Positions 22,828-37,679 are shown, counted from the stretch's first letter. The stretch: 64,000 nt of DNA from Ciona intestinalis (GCF_000224145.3 NC_020166.2:5772927-5836926); one strand, 5' to 3'. The notes: generated by a model not told the origin, from the sequence alone. A program made the numbers and translations.

Positions 22828-25800
22828 TCATTGTACAATGCATTTGCTGATTTCGCGTTTAGCTCGAGCTCTAAGCTTTCTCATTTCGATGTCGTCGCCG
22901 TCAATTACTAAACCCATCTCGCAAATGTCGTGACACCCCTGGTAATCATGTTTACTGAACGCCTCCACCGCTTGCTGGTAAAATATCGAGCACAGCACCG
23001 TTCGTCCAGGCTTTACATGGATAAGGGATATGGCTTGGTGTCTGAAAAATCAAATTGTAAAAAAAACTATCAACAAGTTTGATCTTTTCAGCATATCTAC
23101 ACAATAAATTCTTTACATATGATATAGGATGGGGAAGATGGGACATCCTTTCATTCTATTTTCCCCCAATTTGTCCATCCAATTTGGTAGTAAAATAAGA
23201 ACATTCAAAGAAATATAAAGCGTATTATCACGACTTCTATGAACCGTTGTTAGATGCTGGTTAAAACACGATCAAGATATTTGAATATGAATATTCCGTG
23301 CTAAAAGTGTCTCCTACTTTCCCACCCCACCGTATATACAGATTATACAATAATTATAATTGAAGTCGATTCATTTACCACAACGTGACCATTTAAATAT
23401 TATCCGCTGGGTAATAAATTATAAAACTGTTAGTTATACCTTTCTAATTCTATTGCTTGCATGAAATCTTTACACGCAAGAAATTCCTTTCCAGTTACAA
23501 GATGTAGGTTACCCCTTACGCAGTAATCGTTAACTTGAGGTCTGGTAGCGGTCTCTTTTATAACTTCAGAAATATCCGCAATGGCCTTGCTGTTAATAGT
23601 AAACAATAATCGATTATGATCAATTCGACTAAAAAAGTTTAATAAATTACCTATTTTCTCCCATTTTTAAAAGACACCTAGAACGCCTCCGCAACTTGTC
23701 TATCTTGGACGATGGATCAGTTAAAAGACTCAAGCTGTAGTAACTACGAGCCTCTGCGTACTTGTCAACAGATATCAAAGCTTCTGCCTGTTTTATCGTT
23801 TCCTATATAGAATGGAAACAGGTATTTAACCAAACATTTCGTCTTGATACTGTATTTTAAAATTAATACGATACTGTTTCCTAAATAAAAAGCAATACCT
23901 CCGCCAATTTACGTCGGCGACTTGAGTCAATGGCTTTCAAAACATAGAGTAAACCATTTTTATCGACATCTGCCAAGGAGCTTAATAACGCTGATGCCAT
24001 CTGAAACCGGTTCATTTTAACGTTGATCAGGCCAGCACGCGCCACTGCTGTGACGTCATTTGGTGACAAGTCCATAACGAGTTGCAGATGACGTAATGCT
24101 TCGTCAAATTCGCCTAATGTTGAAAAATTGGTTTAAGCGATTGGAAATTTGTTAAATGCTAGGACCTCTACCTTTAACTATCAAAATATCGGCATACATT
24201 CCGTGCCATGTCGGGTTTGAATTGTCAACGGTTATAAGAAGTTTTCCTAGTCCCATTGACTTTTGAAGGATCTCAGCCTTTTCCATGCCACTAATGATAT
24301 CATCGTATGTTGACACCGAAGTCGCTGTGGTGGCGGTGGACCCACGGCTAGTGTGACGTGACATTACAGGATTGTTTTCTAAGTAAGGTATTATAGTTTT
24401 ATGTTTGTACATGTATCTATATAGACACCTAATAAATTACCTCCTTCCTGATCGTGGACATATGTGTTTTCTAATGCTATCAACGCCTCTTTTAAATCTC
24501 TTTTACTTGCAGCTGATCTGTAAAAGAACAGACATTTACCGCGTAATTATTTAAGTGACTTCTAGAATTTCGAAAATTTGTCGAAAATTTTGTATGTTTA
24601 GAAAATTTGTATTTACTTGTGTAGTCTTTTCTTATTGGGATTTAGTGGATCGCTGACTTCTAGGGAATCATCCGTATCTTGCTGGTTATCTGCGCTATTC
24701 GACGCAATATTTGTAGGTGTAATGTCATCAACGTTTCTGTCGGTAGGAGGAGCCAGTGATTGACTACCGTCGTTCGGAAGAGGGGAAGGTAAATGTATTG
24801 ATGAGAGAGACGAAGTTCGTGAAACATCTTCACCCGGTTTATTCAAAGTTTCATCAAGCATGCTATTGGTAAAAAAGCGCAGTTAAAAAATGTATTAATA
24901 CTGTTGAAAATATTTCAGGATTAGAATCTTGAAGGTAGTGTACCTTACTGTCGAAGCAGAGCCCCCGGTGTTGAGTCTGTCTGTAGAACCAGATTTGTAT
25001 CCATAATTCAGCAGCAAAACAACTACTCTGTGATCTAAACGGTAAAAAAGTGGCAGAATATATCACATTTGTCGACAATTGACCACAAATATGTTCGTAC
25101 CTATCCAGAACAACAGAAGTTTCTTTGCCTCGTCCGGTAAACCTAGAATGTGATCAGTAACGGCGTATATGTCAAGTTCGCAGGCAGAAGTGACATCATT
25201 AACGCAATCGTACTCCTCACCAAGAGCCAATCTCATAAATGCTCTCCCACATAGTCCTTCGACGCATAGTGGATTCACCTATTGAGGACCTTTTTGAATA
25301 GGGCTGAGCCACATTCGAAACGCACTATAGAACGCCGTTGCAATAAATATTTTAAGTTTATCGGTATATAGCGTTCTGACAATTACGAGACAATTAAAGC
25401 CCTATTACAATATTTTAATAGCTTCTACATTTAAATTAACGTACAGTTCCAACCGATTGCCTTAAAAATTCAATCCAGATATACCTCACCTTCATATTTT
25501 TGTAAAATTTAGACTGTTACTCAGTTCATATGTTTTATCATATATACCTCAATAGCTGCGGAAAAGTCAAGAACGGCTGCTCTTTGGTCACCTAAATGAG
25601 CCATGCACTCCGCTCTTGCAATGTAAGAACGATAAACTCCAGTTCCGCCATTTAACCCTGGAAGTTAAAACCAGTCAGCAATCATTTTACTGACATTTGC
25701 AACCATGTATGAAATATTTATATACATTATAGACTACGGTGCAAAATGCTTTGCATTTTACACAAACATCTAGAAGTCAACGTTTAAATATTTAGTAATA

Positions 25801-28800
25801 GTAAGTATCCTCTGCTACCAAAACTATAGAAGACATATTGTTTAAGATTGTTATAGTAGAATGGGGAAAGGGTGGGGAAAGATGGGACACTTTTTCATTC
25901 TATTTTCTCGTACCATTTGGTAGTAAACAAACAACATGCAAAAAGTATAAAACCGTATCCTCACGTCTCCCATACACCGTTGTTAATTGTTTAAAACTTG
26001 ATCCAGTATTTGGATATTATGTGTTAAAGGTGTCCTATCTTACCCCACCCTACTATATATACCGATAAAGTATATATGAGAGTAATCGTCAACTTAGTGA
26101 TTTTTGAACAGTTGTAATTAGTTAGGAGCATGTCGGTTAGTCTAATACCACAGAAACAGCACACATCACAGAAAATTCTTTGGTTAATGTCAAGCGGCGC
26201 CATCGAGCTTACTTCTGCGCTTTATCTTTTGCCGGTGGAATATTTCGCTAGGCTCAAACCGGAATTTGAGTGGAGGAATAACAAAGGAGTTGTAGGAGAG
26301 CGAAGAAGCTAAGGACCAAGCCGAATTGGACATTTTGTCCGATTTCCGGTGAATTCCAACCAGGCATTTGGCATCCGTCAGCAAAAGCCAAAGCGAAGTC
26401 GAATTCTCTGACGGAAGGAAAGAGTGGAAGAAATAGGAAACAACTCAATATGAAGTGAAACAAACAAGGAAGGGACCGTTCCAAGATGATTAATGGATTT
26501 AGAAAAGGTTTGGTTACAATTTTAGGACGATCGCGTCAGTTTATATGTTTTAACAGAAAGAGGCAGAATGTATGGAGAAAAGACAACACTTCAACTGCCA
26601 AAAGTCATAATTCTACCATGCACAAACTTCACACGGTACCAACCTTCAAGCACAAGATCCGTCCCACGACAGCAAAGTATTGCGAGCGTAAAGCATTCGA
26701 CCGCCCGCCGTACAGTCGCAGGATCCCTTTCTTTGTGCAAACTATCTATTCCATAATGATGTGACTCATCAGAGAGACTTGCACGCTCACTGATCGGGAT
26801 GTCTCTCAGCAGGGAAGATACGACGCGTTCGCCTTTTGTTGACAAGACCTTGTTCCGAAAAATCATTTACTTGGCTTGTTTATGGCAGAATTTAACACAA
26901 CCATAAACACTTGCACTCGTTTAAACTATTTATTATAATCGACTACACTGTTATTAATTTCATTGCACGAAATACTCGCAAGTTATAATTAACGCATACC
27001 TCGATAAGTGCAGACATTCCTTCATCGATTCGTTTAGTAAAAATCTTCATGAGTCCAAGATGTAACTTTATAACATGGAGGTCCAATGCCTGAAAATATT
27101 TGTATTCATATATAGAAAGGCTGTGCTCTTATATGTCCTATAGGATAAGTGCGAATAAGACATAGGTTTCATTAGCCTGTGTTTTGTCGGTATATTAAAC
27201 GAATATGGGCAATGTTGATTTGTGGGCTTATACGTGTTAGAAATGTTTTAATTATATAAATAAGAAGCGAATTATACTTGTGGGTGATCTTGGAGCATTT
27301 TCTTCAGCTTTGTTTCCGCATCGTTGGTACAGCCTGCATGAAACATGGCGTGCGCCATAAGGATGTGGGCAGACTGATCAGCTGGATTTAGCTTTGTTAG
27401 CAGTTGAGATAAACTTAGTGCTACAGCGAGTGAGCTGTCCTTTTGTTTAATTATCACTTCCTCAAGCGAAATGTCATCCGTCCGCGGAGCTTGAAAAGCA
27501 AAGAAAATAAAACTGAAATGGTCTGTTTGTCGGTGAATTCCATATACTCTTGACTCGTGTTTGCCAAATATAAAGTAATTGGGCTGCATTGGCCTAATTA
27601 ATTGTTCCAATTGTAGTTATTTACGTTTGAAATGCAACTTAACTTTAGATTGCGCACGATCGCAAAGTTTTTGTTACGTATGGAAACAAAGAATATACCA
27701 TATGGGACCACTAAGTCAGTATTGTATAGTAGGACACAACGACATATACTTCCCTTGAAGTGTTAGGTGAAAGTTACACTTTTATGCTAAAGTTTCAAAG
27801 GCAAAACCGCCAGAGCATACATACACCATTTACATATGACTGTATAAACAAGTCCTTGATTACAGGGTCAACAATACATACGTTTGATGTCGAAATACTA
27901 CACCAGACTATTTTATATCACACCGCACCCTACCTTTATCTTGTGGTAAAGGTGCATCCTGTAATAAACTTTTGGCATGGTCAAATAGAATCTGTCGGGT
28001 TCGTGTTCTCTGTACCAAAGGCTCCTTGCTCATTTGCGTAACAACAAGCTTCTGGTTAATCTTGCAAGCAGCCTATGTTGGAAAAATGAATGATCGCCCA
28101 AAAAAACAGCGTTTTTGTACAACATAAAAACACAAATTACCATTAAATCTTGTACAAGGGCAATATTATTGCCGTCTTCCATGTACATCATCGCACGTTC
28201 ACACAGTAGACATACGTCACGGGGATTGTTGCGTAACAATGCGTCGTAATCTTTCTGCGCCTCTGCCTAAATTATAATTCAAGTTAGCACACTTGTTGTA
28301 CACGTTATTACTGGTTGCATTTGATGATTAACTTACTTTGTTTCCTAGTTCGCGGTAGCAGAGTGCCCTGGCTGTTAGAATTGCAGTGTCCTGTGAGAAG
28401 TGAGTGTCCTCTAGTAGCTTGTCATATATCTTTACAGCCAGTTTATTTTTTCCCAACTTAGCATAGCACGATGCCAGTTTGAACTGAGCGTCTTTGCTGC
28501 TGGGCTGTAGTACCAACATAGCTCGGTACAAATCTGCCGAATTTCGAATGTTGTCCATTTTTGTTACAGTTTTAAATCTGTCCTCCGCAGAAAGTTTTGA
28601 TGCACTTTTGTCCAAAAGCATATACAGTTCTAATATATCGTTAGTTTTGCTACCAAAAATGTCTTTGGCAATAGATAACGTTTTTTCCTTTTCGGAATAT
28701 ATTACATCAATTTCATTACTAGATGTAGAACTGTCTGGCCCTTTTTGGGAGAGGGCTATATCAGATGCAGCATTTAGGCCAGCAGTTATGTCGCTTATGG

Positions 28801-31222
28801 CTTGGTCAACTTGCTGTTTCACGATTTGGCATTCACTGCGTCGAAGTAAGGCTTCTGTGAGTTTCGCCGGATCCGGTTTCAGGTCTAAGTGCAGCACTTC
28901 AATCGTTTCCGTCAGCATTGCTAAAGCACGGTCGATTTTGTGCATTGCTTTCAGCCGTTCCGTGAATGTCATTTGCAGCCGAAAATCGTTTGGATCAAAC
29001 GTGAGTAAAAATCTGTAAACATTAGTGGTTCCGGTTACACCCACAGCGCAAACACCATGCACCAATCTGTGTTGGTCTTAAAATAGATTTTAAAAATGAA
29101 CTAGAAAAAATCAAGGGAAAAACGCCTGGGTAAAAAATCGCCCGTTTAACAATGCATGAGTTTTCCTATGAGAAAAAGTCACTGAGCTTTTTAAACTATA
29201 TTAAAGAAAAAAATTAATTTTATATTTGATTTGTTAAAATGACTGCTTATTCTTTTTGAATATACAAAACAATCTTAAATATAAACTTTCTTATATATTT
29301 TTATTTTTTTGATTGAACCTATATGGCTACATAAACAAATAAAAAAAACACCAGTTTCCACTGTACCAGAAGGACATATTGAACAGTTTAATTAAAAAAA
29401 AAGTTAAAAAGCGACTATAATAAAAGCGTGCCGAGTCGGCGAATTACGTATAGCTATGTTCAATCGAAATATTAAAACATAATAAAGTATAGTACCGTGG
29501 GGTGAATAGGACACCTTTAGCACATATTATCCAAATATTCTGATCGTTTTTTTAATTCATTAAGAACAGTCTACGGCCGCCGTGAAGATACGGTTTAAGC
29601 ATTCTTTGTATGTTCTCTTTTTAGTACCAAATAGGACGAAAAAATAGAATAAAAAGGTGTCCCCTCTTCCCCCGTCCTACTATATGTTTAACGATTTTGT
29701 TTGAATATCCTTGAGTAGTTTAGAAACTAGAAACGGTGAAACATTTTCTTATGGGAAATTCTGTGCATTTGCCCACGGCCGATTATTTTTACTGTAACGG
29801 TTAAATTTGGGGTTTGAAAACGCATTTTTTTTCAAAAGCCGATTTGAAAACTTTGGTGGTATCTTTATATTACAGTCTTGTATTTCTATCAATACACAAT
29901 TTTTGATTTTTTGGTACACCCCCTTTGAATAAGCAAAGATACCTTTATATTTAAAATGTATATATGTTTTGAGAACACGTATAAGCTTTACGTCTTATAA
30001 CATAATGGTGTTGGTATTCCATATACTTCGGTATGCTGCATCTGCTGAGTTGTTAAACAAGTGTAGACATATTACAAGGACCGTGGGATTTTACGTCTTT
30101 TTTACGTAATTTAATTGTATGTTTTATTATGGGCTATTATGTATCACTCGCAGGTGTAACCTTGCCTGGGTCTCGTGGGTCATTAAATCAACATAAACAA
30201 TAAACATACCACAGTGGTGTAACTATATGCTTACCGACAACAATCTACAGTGAGCGCGAGCCATTGTTTATGTGCTTTCGTTTCTGCGGCTGATGTTGGC
30301 TTGGAAAATACACAGTTTTGCATTAGTTCCTTTATGCTGTCCAGGTGGTCACCCTGCTTGTTTCTAACCACCTAAAAAACACACAAATGGTAATTGAGTA
30401 TTGTATAAAACAGCAAGTACTCACCTGCATGGTAATGTCTTTGTCCTTCAAGTAAGCTCGCAGGTAATCAGAAATCGCTTCCTTTTCCCTTCCCCCAAGC
30501 AACGTACGGGCAAGCGCTCTTTGCAAAAGTATTGGTGGCGTGTCTTGTGGGTACTGCTTTAAAATGGCGGTGCAGCTGTCGATCACCTGATGCGGTTGGA
30601 TTATTGGTGATATCAGCGTGTAATATAAATCACTTGTCGGATAAGGTAAATAGAACATCATACCTGTTGGTACCGCTTCTCTCGCAATAACGGCTCAATT
30701 CTAGCGAAGCAAGTGGTTACAGCTTCCGGCTCGAGGCAGAATATGAACTCCCATATTTGGTCAGGTGTTGCCTGAACGCCAAGTTTTGATCTGAATGAAA
30801 AGGCTGGCTTACGACGCAAATATCAAACAGCAATTGGCGGTTATAGATTTATACAAAGCCTAAAATAGTAACATCAATTTAAGCCTGGCGGCGTTAACAC
30901 TTTATGACGGTAAACGCGACGTATAATTATAAAACAGTTGGTGCATCTATTCCTAGAATTATAATTCGGAATTGTTATATCCTTACATATATACTACTTA
31001 CTTGTCGGTAGTAGATTGTTCTTTGGGCTTTAACCAATTCTGCAAAATTTCTACACTTTCTGAACGTTGTTCCTCTGTGAACGTAGTTACATGTTCTTTC
31101 ACGGAACTGCTATCCAAAATATGCCCTTGTAAGTACGAAGCTGTTGCCGCTGCAACGTTTCCAGCTGTGTACTTAATGTCTCCGTCCACACAAAAAGACT
31201 CTGCTTGATTAGAATCTGTCAT
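22828..31222 (-). CDS. ttc34: Tetratricopeptide-repeat protein, TTC34-like
   Basis: About 1,244 residues, cytoplasmic, built of helical repeats. Exons: 31002-31222 (ATG at 31222), 30664-30790, 30425-30586, 30235-30371, 28337-29012, 28141-28266, 27934-28072, 27278-27489, 27000-27089, 26644-26848, 25548-25657, 25101-25278, 24944-25034, 24617-24862, 24441-24517, 24172-24378, 23899-24113, 23651-23802, 23440-23589, 22828-23041 (TGA). All phases join. TPR-type helices are visible in many exons (for example YRAMLVLQPSSKDAQFKLAS, KDYDALLRNNPRDVCLLCER). A Ser/Thr/Pro-rich spacer lies in 24617-24862. No signal peptide or membrane helix is seen. The TTC34 name rests on overall length and layout, not on a search. 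Molecular role is unknown; such proteins are usually scaffolds. The start of exon 26644-26848 is the least certain junction. Confidence 0.75.
23121..23337. repeat. MITE copy in TTC34-like intron
   Basis: The left end GATATAGGATGGGGAAGATG and right end TTTCCCACCCCACCGTATAT bracket the usual internal blocks. Its right end and flank are also found at the 3' end of transporter copy 2 (about 17326-17410). Confidence 0.75.
25852..26056. repeat. MITE copy in TTC34-like intron
   Basis: Good inverted ends: TATAGTAGAATGGGG with a partly repeated left arm, and TCTTACCCCACCCTACTATA at right. Confidence 0.8.
29488..29685. repeat. MITE copy in TTC34-like intron
   Basis: Lies in the 1.2-kb fourth intron. 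Ends read TATAGTACCGTGGGGTGAAT and CCTCTTCCCCCGTCCTACTA. Confidence 0.8.
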
Positions 31223-32114
31223 TTTGTTTCTGTACAGGCAGCGCACTAATGTGCTTTAGGGACTTGGTTCGAAGGCACCTTCTCCTTGTTACGCCGCGTT
31301 GTCCGTTTCCACTGTTACTGTGTCTTGTGATATATCTCCACTGCCAATCTGGTCCAACAGTAATCGGAACCGATTGGGCTGACTCTTACCGCAACTATCT
31401 ATTTTACTTCTTTCTCCTGAACAGTAGCATATCACTGTCACGTTACATGTTTTGGCACAATGAAAAACTGTTGACAGTAAGTATTCGAACGCGCGCCCAG
31501 CTATGCTAAATTTCGATGTACCGTTGAGCAAAACGGGTAATTAAATCCTAGCGGCACTCGCTAAAATGAACAGCGACTGCGGACGCAGAACCGTGTAGAT
31601 GTTGACCCACGTGTTTCGGGAAATATGAAACCGTTCTTTTGTTGGCGGAACGAGATTTCAAGGTTTCTGAACGCATCTTTTCTTACTGTACTACACAGTA
31701 CACAGACTACGCTTCACTCTTTATATCCTAGAAATCTAATTTCCAAACTTTCAATATTTCCTTGAATGCATGGGTTAGTATTTATTTGGCAATGCAATCT
31801 CCAAAAGGAAACATCGGTATAAAAAGCGTTCTATAGTAAACATAATACTTAGGGGTAAATCCTCAATTGGCAGACTCTTATACAGCAGCAAGTGCAAATG
31901 AAGTTTCTTGGTTTGTTTGCTACAATTTAAAACGTGTACCATGATAATACAAAATATTAATTAACAAAGTTACAGATTGATTTTATAAATACTATGATTT
32001 ATACAAAAGTAAAATCTAATCAATTGTGATATAATGCCATGATTCAACAGAATAAAAAAAAACATTCTTTCTTCCATTTTAACTTTGCTTTCTACCCAAC
32101 CAACTCATTTGAAT
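31223..32114. other. Promoter of the TTC34-like gene and 3' side of PLOD
   Basis: No further gene was found. It should hold the TTC34-like 5' UTR and promoter (near 31223) and the PLOD 3' UTR (a minus-strand AATAAA lies at about 31781-31786). No repeats of the window's families were seen here. Confidence 0.5.
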
Positions 32115-35100
32115 TTACGGATCAACAAAGGAGACAGCAATGTATCGTGTTCCTTCCATTGTCTGCAGCCCTTCATGATAGTGAGTTAATCTACCGGGGT
32201 GGACAAGTGCGTACCCTTTAGGAATTTGTGTCACAGAGCAATCATATCGCAGAAATCGACATCCACCACCCTATTTTAAAATTTTAAATATAAAACACTA
32301 CAGTAAAGTTTGTGAGTACATATTTTAAATGCAGTGAATGTATTGAAAACATTTGCTTACCTCGTAGTCTTCACCATATGTGTTCAAAGCTACGTTCATT
32401 GTCCATGTTGAAGAATCATGGTGTGGCCGTAGAAAAGACTGTTCACTTGGCCTATACCTCACCACGAACATCATAATAGAACTTGCCTGTATTATTATAG
32501 TATGTAGAGGATTCTCTCGACTTGTATAATTTGTATGCATACCTTTGTGTAATAGCCAGGATACACCTTCTGGATTATGTGAGTAGGATATGTTGCCAGC
32601 ATATGAAGCCACTGTTTCTCATAATTAACTTGGTTCATGTGAATATCGACAGTGGGTACATTTTCGTATCCTCCAGCTAACCTATCATCCTGCAATAAAA
32701 TCGATGTACTGTACTGTTACTGAAAAAAAATTTACAGACAGCAAAAAAGAGTCTTATTCATAGTTCTATACCTTGTTTTTACCACCTGACCATTCTCCGT
32801 GATTTTCCATGACATCAACAATTGCATCCGCCATTTCCTCAGTAAAGAGAGGGAACATATAAACATCTGGGCATGGCTGTGATACTTCAGTGTTTTCCAA
32901 GGTTAGATTCCAAAAGTCAGGATGAATGTACTTCTCTTCCCAATCCTGTACCATTGATAATGTAAATTAAATAATTTATCACAAACTAGTATTTGTGTTA
33001 CTGTAAATGATATCACTCATTTTTTTAATATTAGTTCTGTTACCTTTTTATTGGTTTCAATTTGCCACAAATCTGGATGTACAGGGCCAGGATTAACATT
33101 TGCTTTTGACAACAAGCGGCCGAACTCTGCTTCATTTGTAACATGCAAGAATATACCCTGAAACAGATGTAAATTCATAATTCTTATTACTAAAGCAGAT
33201 ACTGCAGATTTGTAGATATATATTAAAAATGCAATCAAACAACACATGTATTTTGAAAAAAGTCATTACACTAATGTCACTAATAACTTACTTTTCATTT
33301 ATATATCTTGCACAGTTTTAAATATTACCTCCTGTCGAACATGAGCACAAAATGCCATGTCAGCGTCCATATCTTCATAGAAATATGGCTGTGGTACACG
33401 GCTTAGTAAGAACCTTATTGTTTCACTTTTCATGAGGTACACAGAGCTTATGAAAGGAATGTTCCATATGCCACTGAAATAATTTTGACAATATTTAATA
33501 TTATGCATGTGATAAAAATGTATTACACAACGTTGTTGCTTGTTGGTATTAACACCACATAATAAAATTTTAACAGTTGTCCATACATTGTTAACTGTTT
33601 ATCAAAGATTTATGCAGTTATCTTTACTTTAAAATCCTCGAAAATTTTATAATTTTTTAAATTTCTAATTGGTAACACTTTTCTTACATACATTAAGAAT
33701 GTAGTAAAAATAAAATGCTTACGTTCGTTCTCTATTTACAATGGAGATGTAGTCAGCTGATCTCGCATAGTAACCATCCGCATTCAAAGCTCCCCAAAAG
33801 TTGGACCACAGTTTTTCATGCAGTTTTACAAGTGGACCAACCACCTAAGTTTAAACAGTTAAACAATAATAAAAACATAAAAAAATGAAAATAAGAAAAA
33901 ATATTGATTATAAAAATTCATATATTTTTTGCTGAAAAGATAACCAACCTGCTTATTCTTGGTCATAAGAAACTTAATAAGGCTAGAGTTTGTTATCTGT
34001 ACATTGCCATCAATACTAAGCTGATAATCACAATTCTTAAGTATACAATGATCTCTGAAAAAAAAATTAAAAAATCATTTTTAATTTAAATGCAGAATAA
34101 TAAAGTAATATCACATTAGCTTTTTTAAAAGAACTTCTATAAAGTACTTTTTATTTAAATAAAGAAACAAAATCCAATTAAACTTACAAAGCCATATTTC
34201 TAGCAGTTGCCTCATGAACACCATCGTGTGGTGAGATGACTTGAACACCTTGATACTTTACTCGGTGACGTAGCAAGAATTGTGAAACATAACGTTCTGT
34301 GTTCTCTTCCTGGAATGTATAAGGAAATAAAGGTAATGATAATAATGTATGCTCTAAAGTTTTTATGGGACTATGTCCCTGATGATATGAAAAATAAGTA
34401 ATTACTAGTAATTAGTAGCATGATGAACTGTTTATAAACAACAGAAACGCAAATATTTTTAAAACAAAGTTAAATGTAATAACCAAAATGACATTAACGA
34501 TAAAGGGTATGTGCGTATGCGTATGTCAAGGGGCACCATGTAAAAAACCTGAGATAACAAATCCAAGTATGGTAACATTTAATACATTCAGTGGGCTAAG
34601 TGCAATGCAAATATATGAAACACAAGTCATTAAAATATGTGGGGTAGGCATGAATCTGTCAAACACTTACATTTGTATGTATAAACAATGTAATTTTTGA
34701 CTTTGGATAATCCAACTGTTGAATCCTTGAAAGAAACTCTGGGATAAACGGAGTGTTGGGCTCAATAAATATTGCAAGCTGAACTGTTGGAAGATTTTCC
34801 TGTAAACGAAGAAGTAAACCATGATATCACATTGTCACTTTTTTGTCTTCGTGGCAAGGAAAGTGCAGGAAATTTAAGTGGTAAACCTTTTAAAAAAGTC
34901 TTTTTATTTAGGTGCCATGTAGACAAACTAGTTGATTATACACCGCAGGTACAAAATATTGTACATGGTAAGTAAATACACAGCATACCTCTGCTTCTGG
35001 CAACTGCAGAAGGTTCCATTCACATTTCCTGCAGCCGAAATTGCTATGCCATCCATCAGGAATATAATTTGCCATGTAATTAAGCTCCAGCTGAGGAAAT

Positions 35101-37512
35101 CAATTGAAGGGAGAATTGTAAAAATTAATTATTCATGCTTAACTTAACAGATTACAAGAATAATGGTATAGATAAACACAACATTAACACACACCTTTGA
35201 CGGCCCATTTCCGTGAATAACAACTGGATAAGTCCTGTACACAGTATTTTGTATTCTTGAGAGGTCTCCTTGCTGAACTATTTCCAATTCACCTGTTCAG
35301 AAAATTGCTTGTTTAACAGTTAAAACTTGGCTTCAAAAAACTCTACTCCCAGAAGTAATAAAAATGTTCTTGATTTCCAACAGGAAATTGTAAACACAAT
35401 ATATTGGTATTTTTTATTTAAACAATCTTTGATGTACTTACTCTTGGCAAAATTAATATTTTGAACAAGTTGGCTTGTGTGATCTAACGTAGCATTAAGT
35501 TTAGCCTGAAATGAAACAAATATTAACATTAAATATTTATAGATTATAGAAAAATATCAGTATAAAGTAATAACAATTACTACATTGTAAACAACTAGAA
35601 ATTCAAATTATTCATTAAAACACATATTCAAGCAGACAAGCAGTGGCAGACATCCCCGCGGGGGCAGTCACTACCCTTCCTCTATGAAATAAATACACAG
35701 CATTATAATATAAATAATTCTTTTTCTAGAACTTTTCTTTGTTTTGCTTTCAGTAAAATTAAGTTTGTCTGTTGCTGTTTACAATTACAAGCTTGGACCT
35801 TTACCCAGATATTAAAATCAGACAAACCTTAGTGGTAGTTCTATTATATTTTTATCACAAATATGTACCCTGAGAGTAGTGTTAAGGTATATCTTTGTGT
35901 AGTACAGTTGGTCATCAAAAGTGTCTGAAATGTCCTGCATATTAATGGCCTCCCAAAATGTTGGTGCATAACCAATGATTCCACCAGAGCACAAAAATCG
36001 CTTGCCCACTGTAACTTCTGGATACAAATCCTGTAAGGTTTTTAAACATTATCACTCCGAGAACAAATTTTCATAGTTTCTAACTTATACACTTATCAGA
36101 AAACATTTGTACATTCAAAATTAACATCAACACATTTCACCTTTAGAGACGCATCTGGCCATATTGTTGACTCTGCCGAAAAGACTAATTTTGCATTGAA
36201 CTTATTAAACTTGGACATTATCTCTTCCTTGCCTCCAGTAAACACCACATCATAGCTGAAGAAGATATTTTAGATATTACTTTTTTATGCCACATTTTTT
36301 GCAGTAACTTACCTATCTGTGAAAAACAGGACCAGGTTGGTGTTGTCTTTGTAACTTTCCAAACTTCGTTTTAACATATTGATTTTCTGTCCTCCCCCCA
36401 TACCTCTACTTAAATCTCCACCAACCCATTCCTCATGCATTCCAATCACCTAAGAATATGAACGTAGTGTTCAATATACGATAACCCTTTGGGGTTTAAA
36501 ATTTAATTAACATGGTTAACTCTGGTATGAATGGCCATGTAGGCTAAATTTGAACACAGAACATCATGTTACCACCACCAGTCCACCAGGTTGATTTAAT
36601 TAAATTATGTAGACTAATTATCAATTTATACCAAAATTCCTAGTTTCTTATTGGACTCTTTGATCATAATAACAAAGGTTGGGCTATATTCATTAAAATA
36701 TTGCAGGGATGAGAATTAATGACATTGACATATAAAATACATACGATATTTAGGGTAATAAAACTATCTAGTCTATATGTTTTAATATTCTTTTATACAA
36801 TATTCAATTCATTAGTTTAACGGTAAAATGTCAATTCATGCTTAACAATATATGTACATACTGGAAAACATAACTAACCAAAACGGTTAAGTTAAAATAA
36901 TCAAGAGACTCCTTGAACCTCACGAACCCATCAGTTTCATCGGTTGCTACAGTTACTATCAAAAGTTCAGTCGTTTCTAAATAACAAAAGTTATTAATTT
37001 TGTTTTGCAGGTTGATTTTTCTACATTTCATCATGACTGGGGAAAGAGGTACCTACTTCAGCAAAGTTTTGAAATTATTTTGCAAAGGTAAATGGTTTGA
37101 TATGAAAAATAATTTCCATGCCATTAATTCATTCGGTGCACTTTATGATAAATAAGTAGTAGCCTGACAGAACATGCCATGAAGTTTGTGGTAAATAGTT
37201 TTATAACACAAAATAACAAGCTAAGTTGAAACAATGGATACAGTAATTGGAATGAACACTACAAAAGAAAGTTACAGAAACTAATAATTATACTTTGTAT
37301 ATAACACAACATTAATTTTTATTTATCTTTTCAAATAAGAAAGGGAAGATAAAATAATTAGACCGAAGCATAGAATAAACAATGCAACCACAGTCTTTAA
37401 AAACATGCTATAGGTAAAATATATCATTTATTGACTTACCTTGTGATTTGGCATGTTCAATCGATAAAAACAAACAGAACAAAGTTACAGAAACACTCAA
37501 CAGGGAGACCAT
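32115..37512 (-). CDS. plod: Procollagen-lysine 2-oxoglutarate 5-dioxygenase (lysyl hydroxylase)
   Basis: A 729-residue ER enzyme that hydroxylates lysines in collagen using Fe(II) and 2-oxoglutarate. Exons: 37440-37512, 36879-36976, 36313-36449, 36141-36255, 35869-36030, 35442-35505, 35195-35292, 34989-35090, 34671-34799, 34188-34309, 33949-34054, 33723-33844, 33329-33473, 33044-33157, 32772-32945, 32543-32689, 32361-32486, 32115-32270. A signal peptide ([18 protein letters not shown]) precedes [14 protein letters not shown] and the glycosyltransferase-like region, then WSNFWGAL and YYARSADY. The C-terminal oxygenase shows the iron HxD in RPHHDSSTW, the distal His in [12 protein letters not shown] and the 2-oxoglutarate Arg in GTRYIAVSF. 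Human PLODs are about 730 residues, so it is complete. Which vertebrate PLOD1-3 it corresponds to is not decidable; a single ancestral gene is likely. Confidence 0.96.
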
Positions 37513-37679
37513 GTTTCTGTTTACAAAGTAATGTATTAACCTTACCAACAGAATTGTAACAAATAATATGGATGTTACAGTTAACTTTTTTCCAAATGGT
37601 AGGAATTTATTGTTATGTGATACTAAACACTACACATAATGGACTTGCACCCAACTATGGAATATAAGACTGTAAACAG

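Noticed and set aside
26100-26600. GC-richer block in a TTC34-like intron as an extra exon
   Set aside because: The neighbouring exons join in phase without it and no TPR-like frame with splice sites was found.
28494-29018. 174-codon plus-strand open frame
   Set aside because: It is antisense to the large, in-phase exon of the TTC34-like gene and has no domain features.
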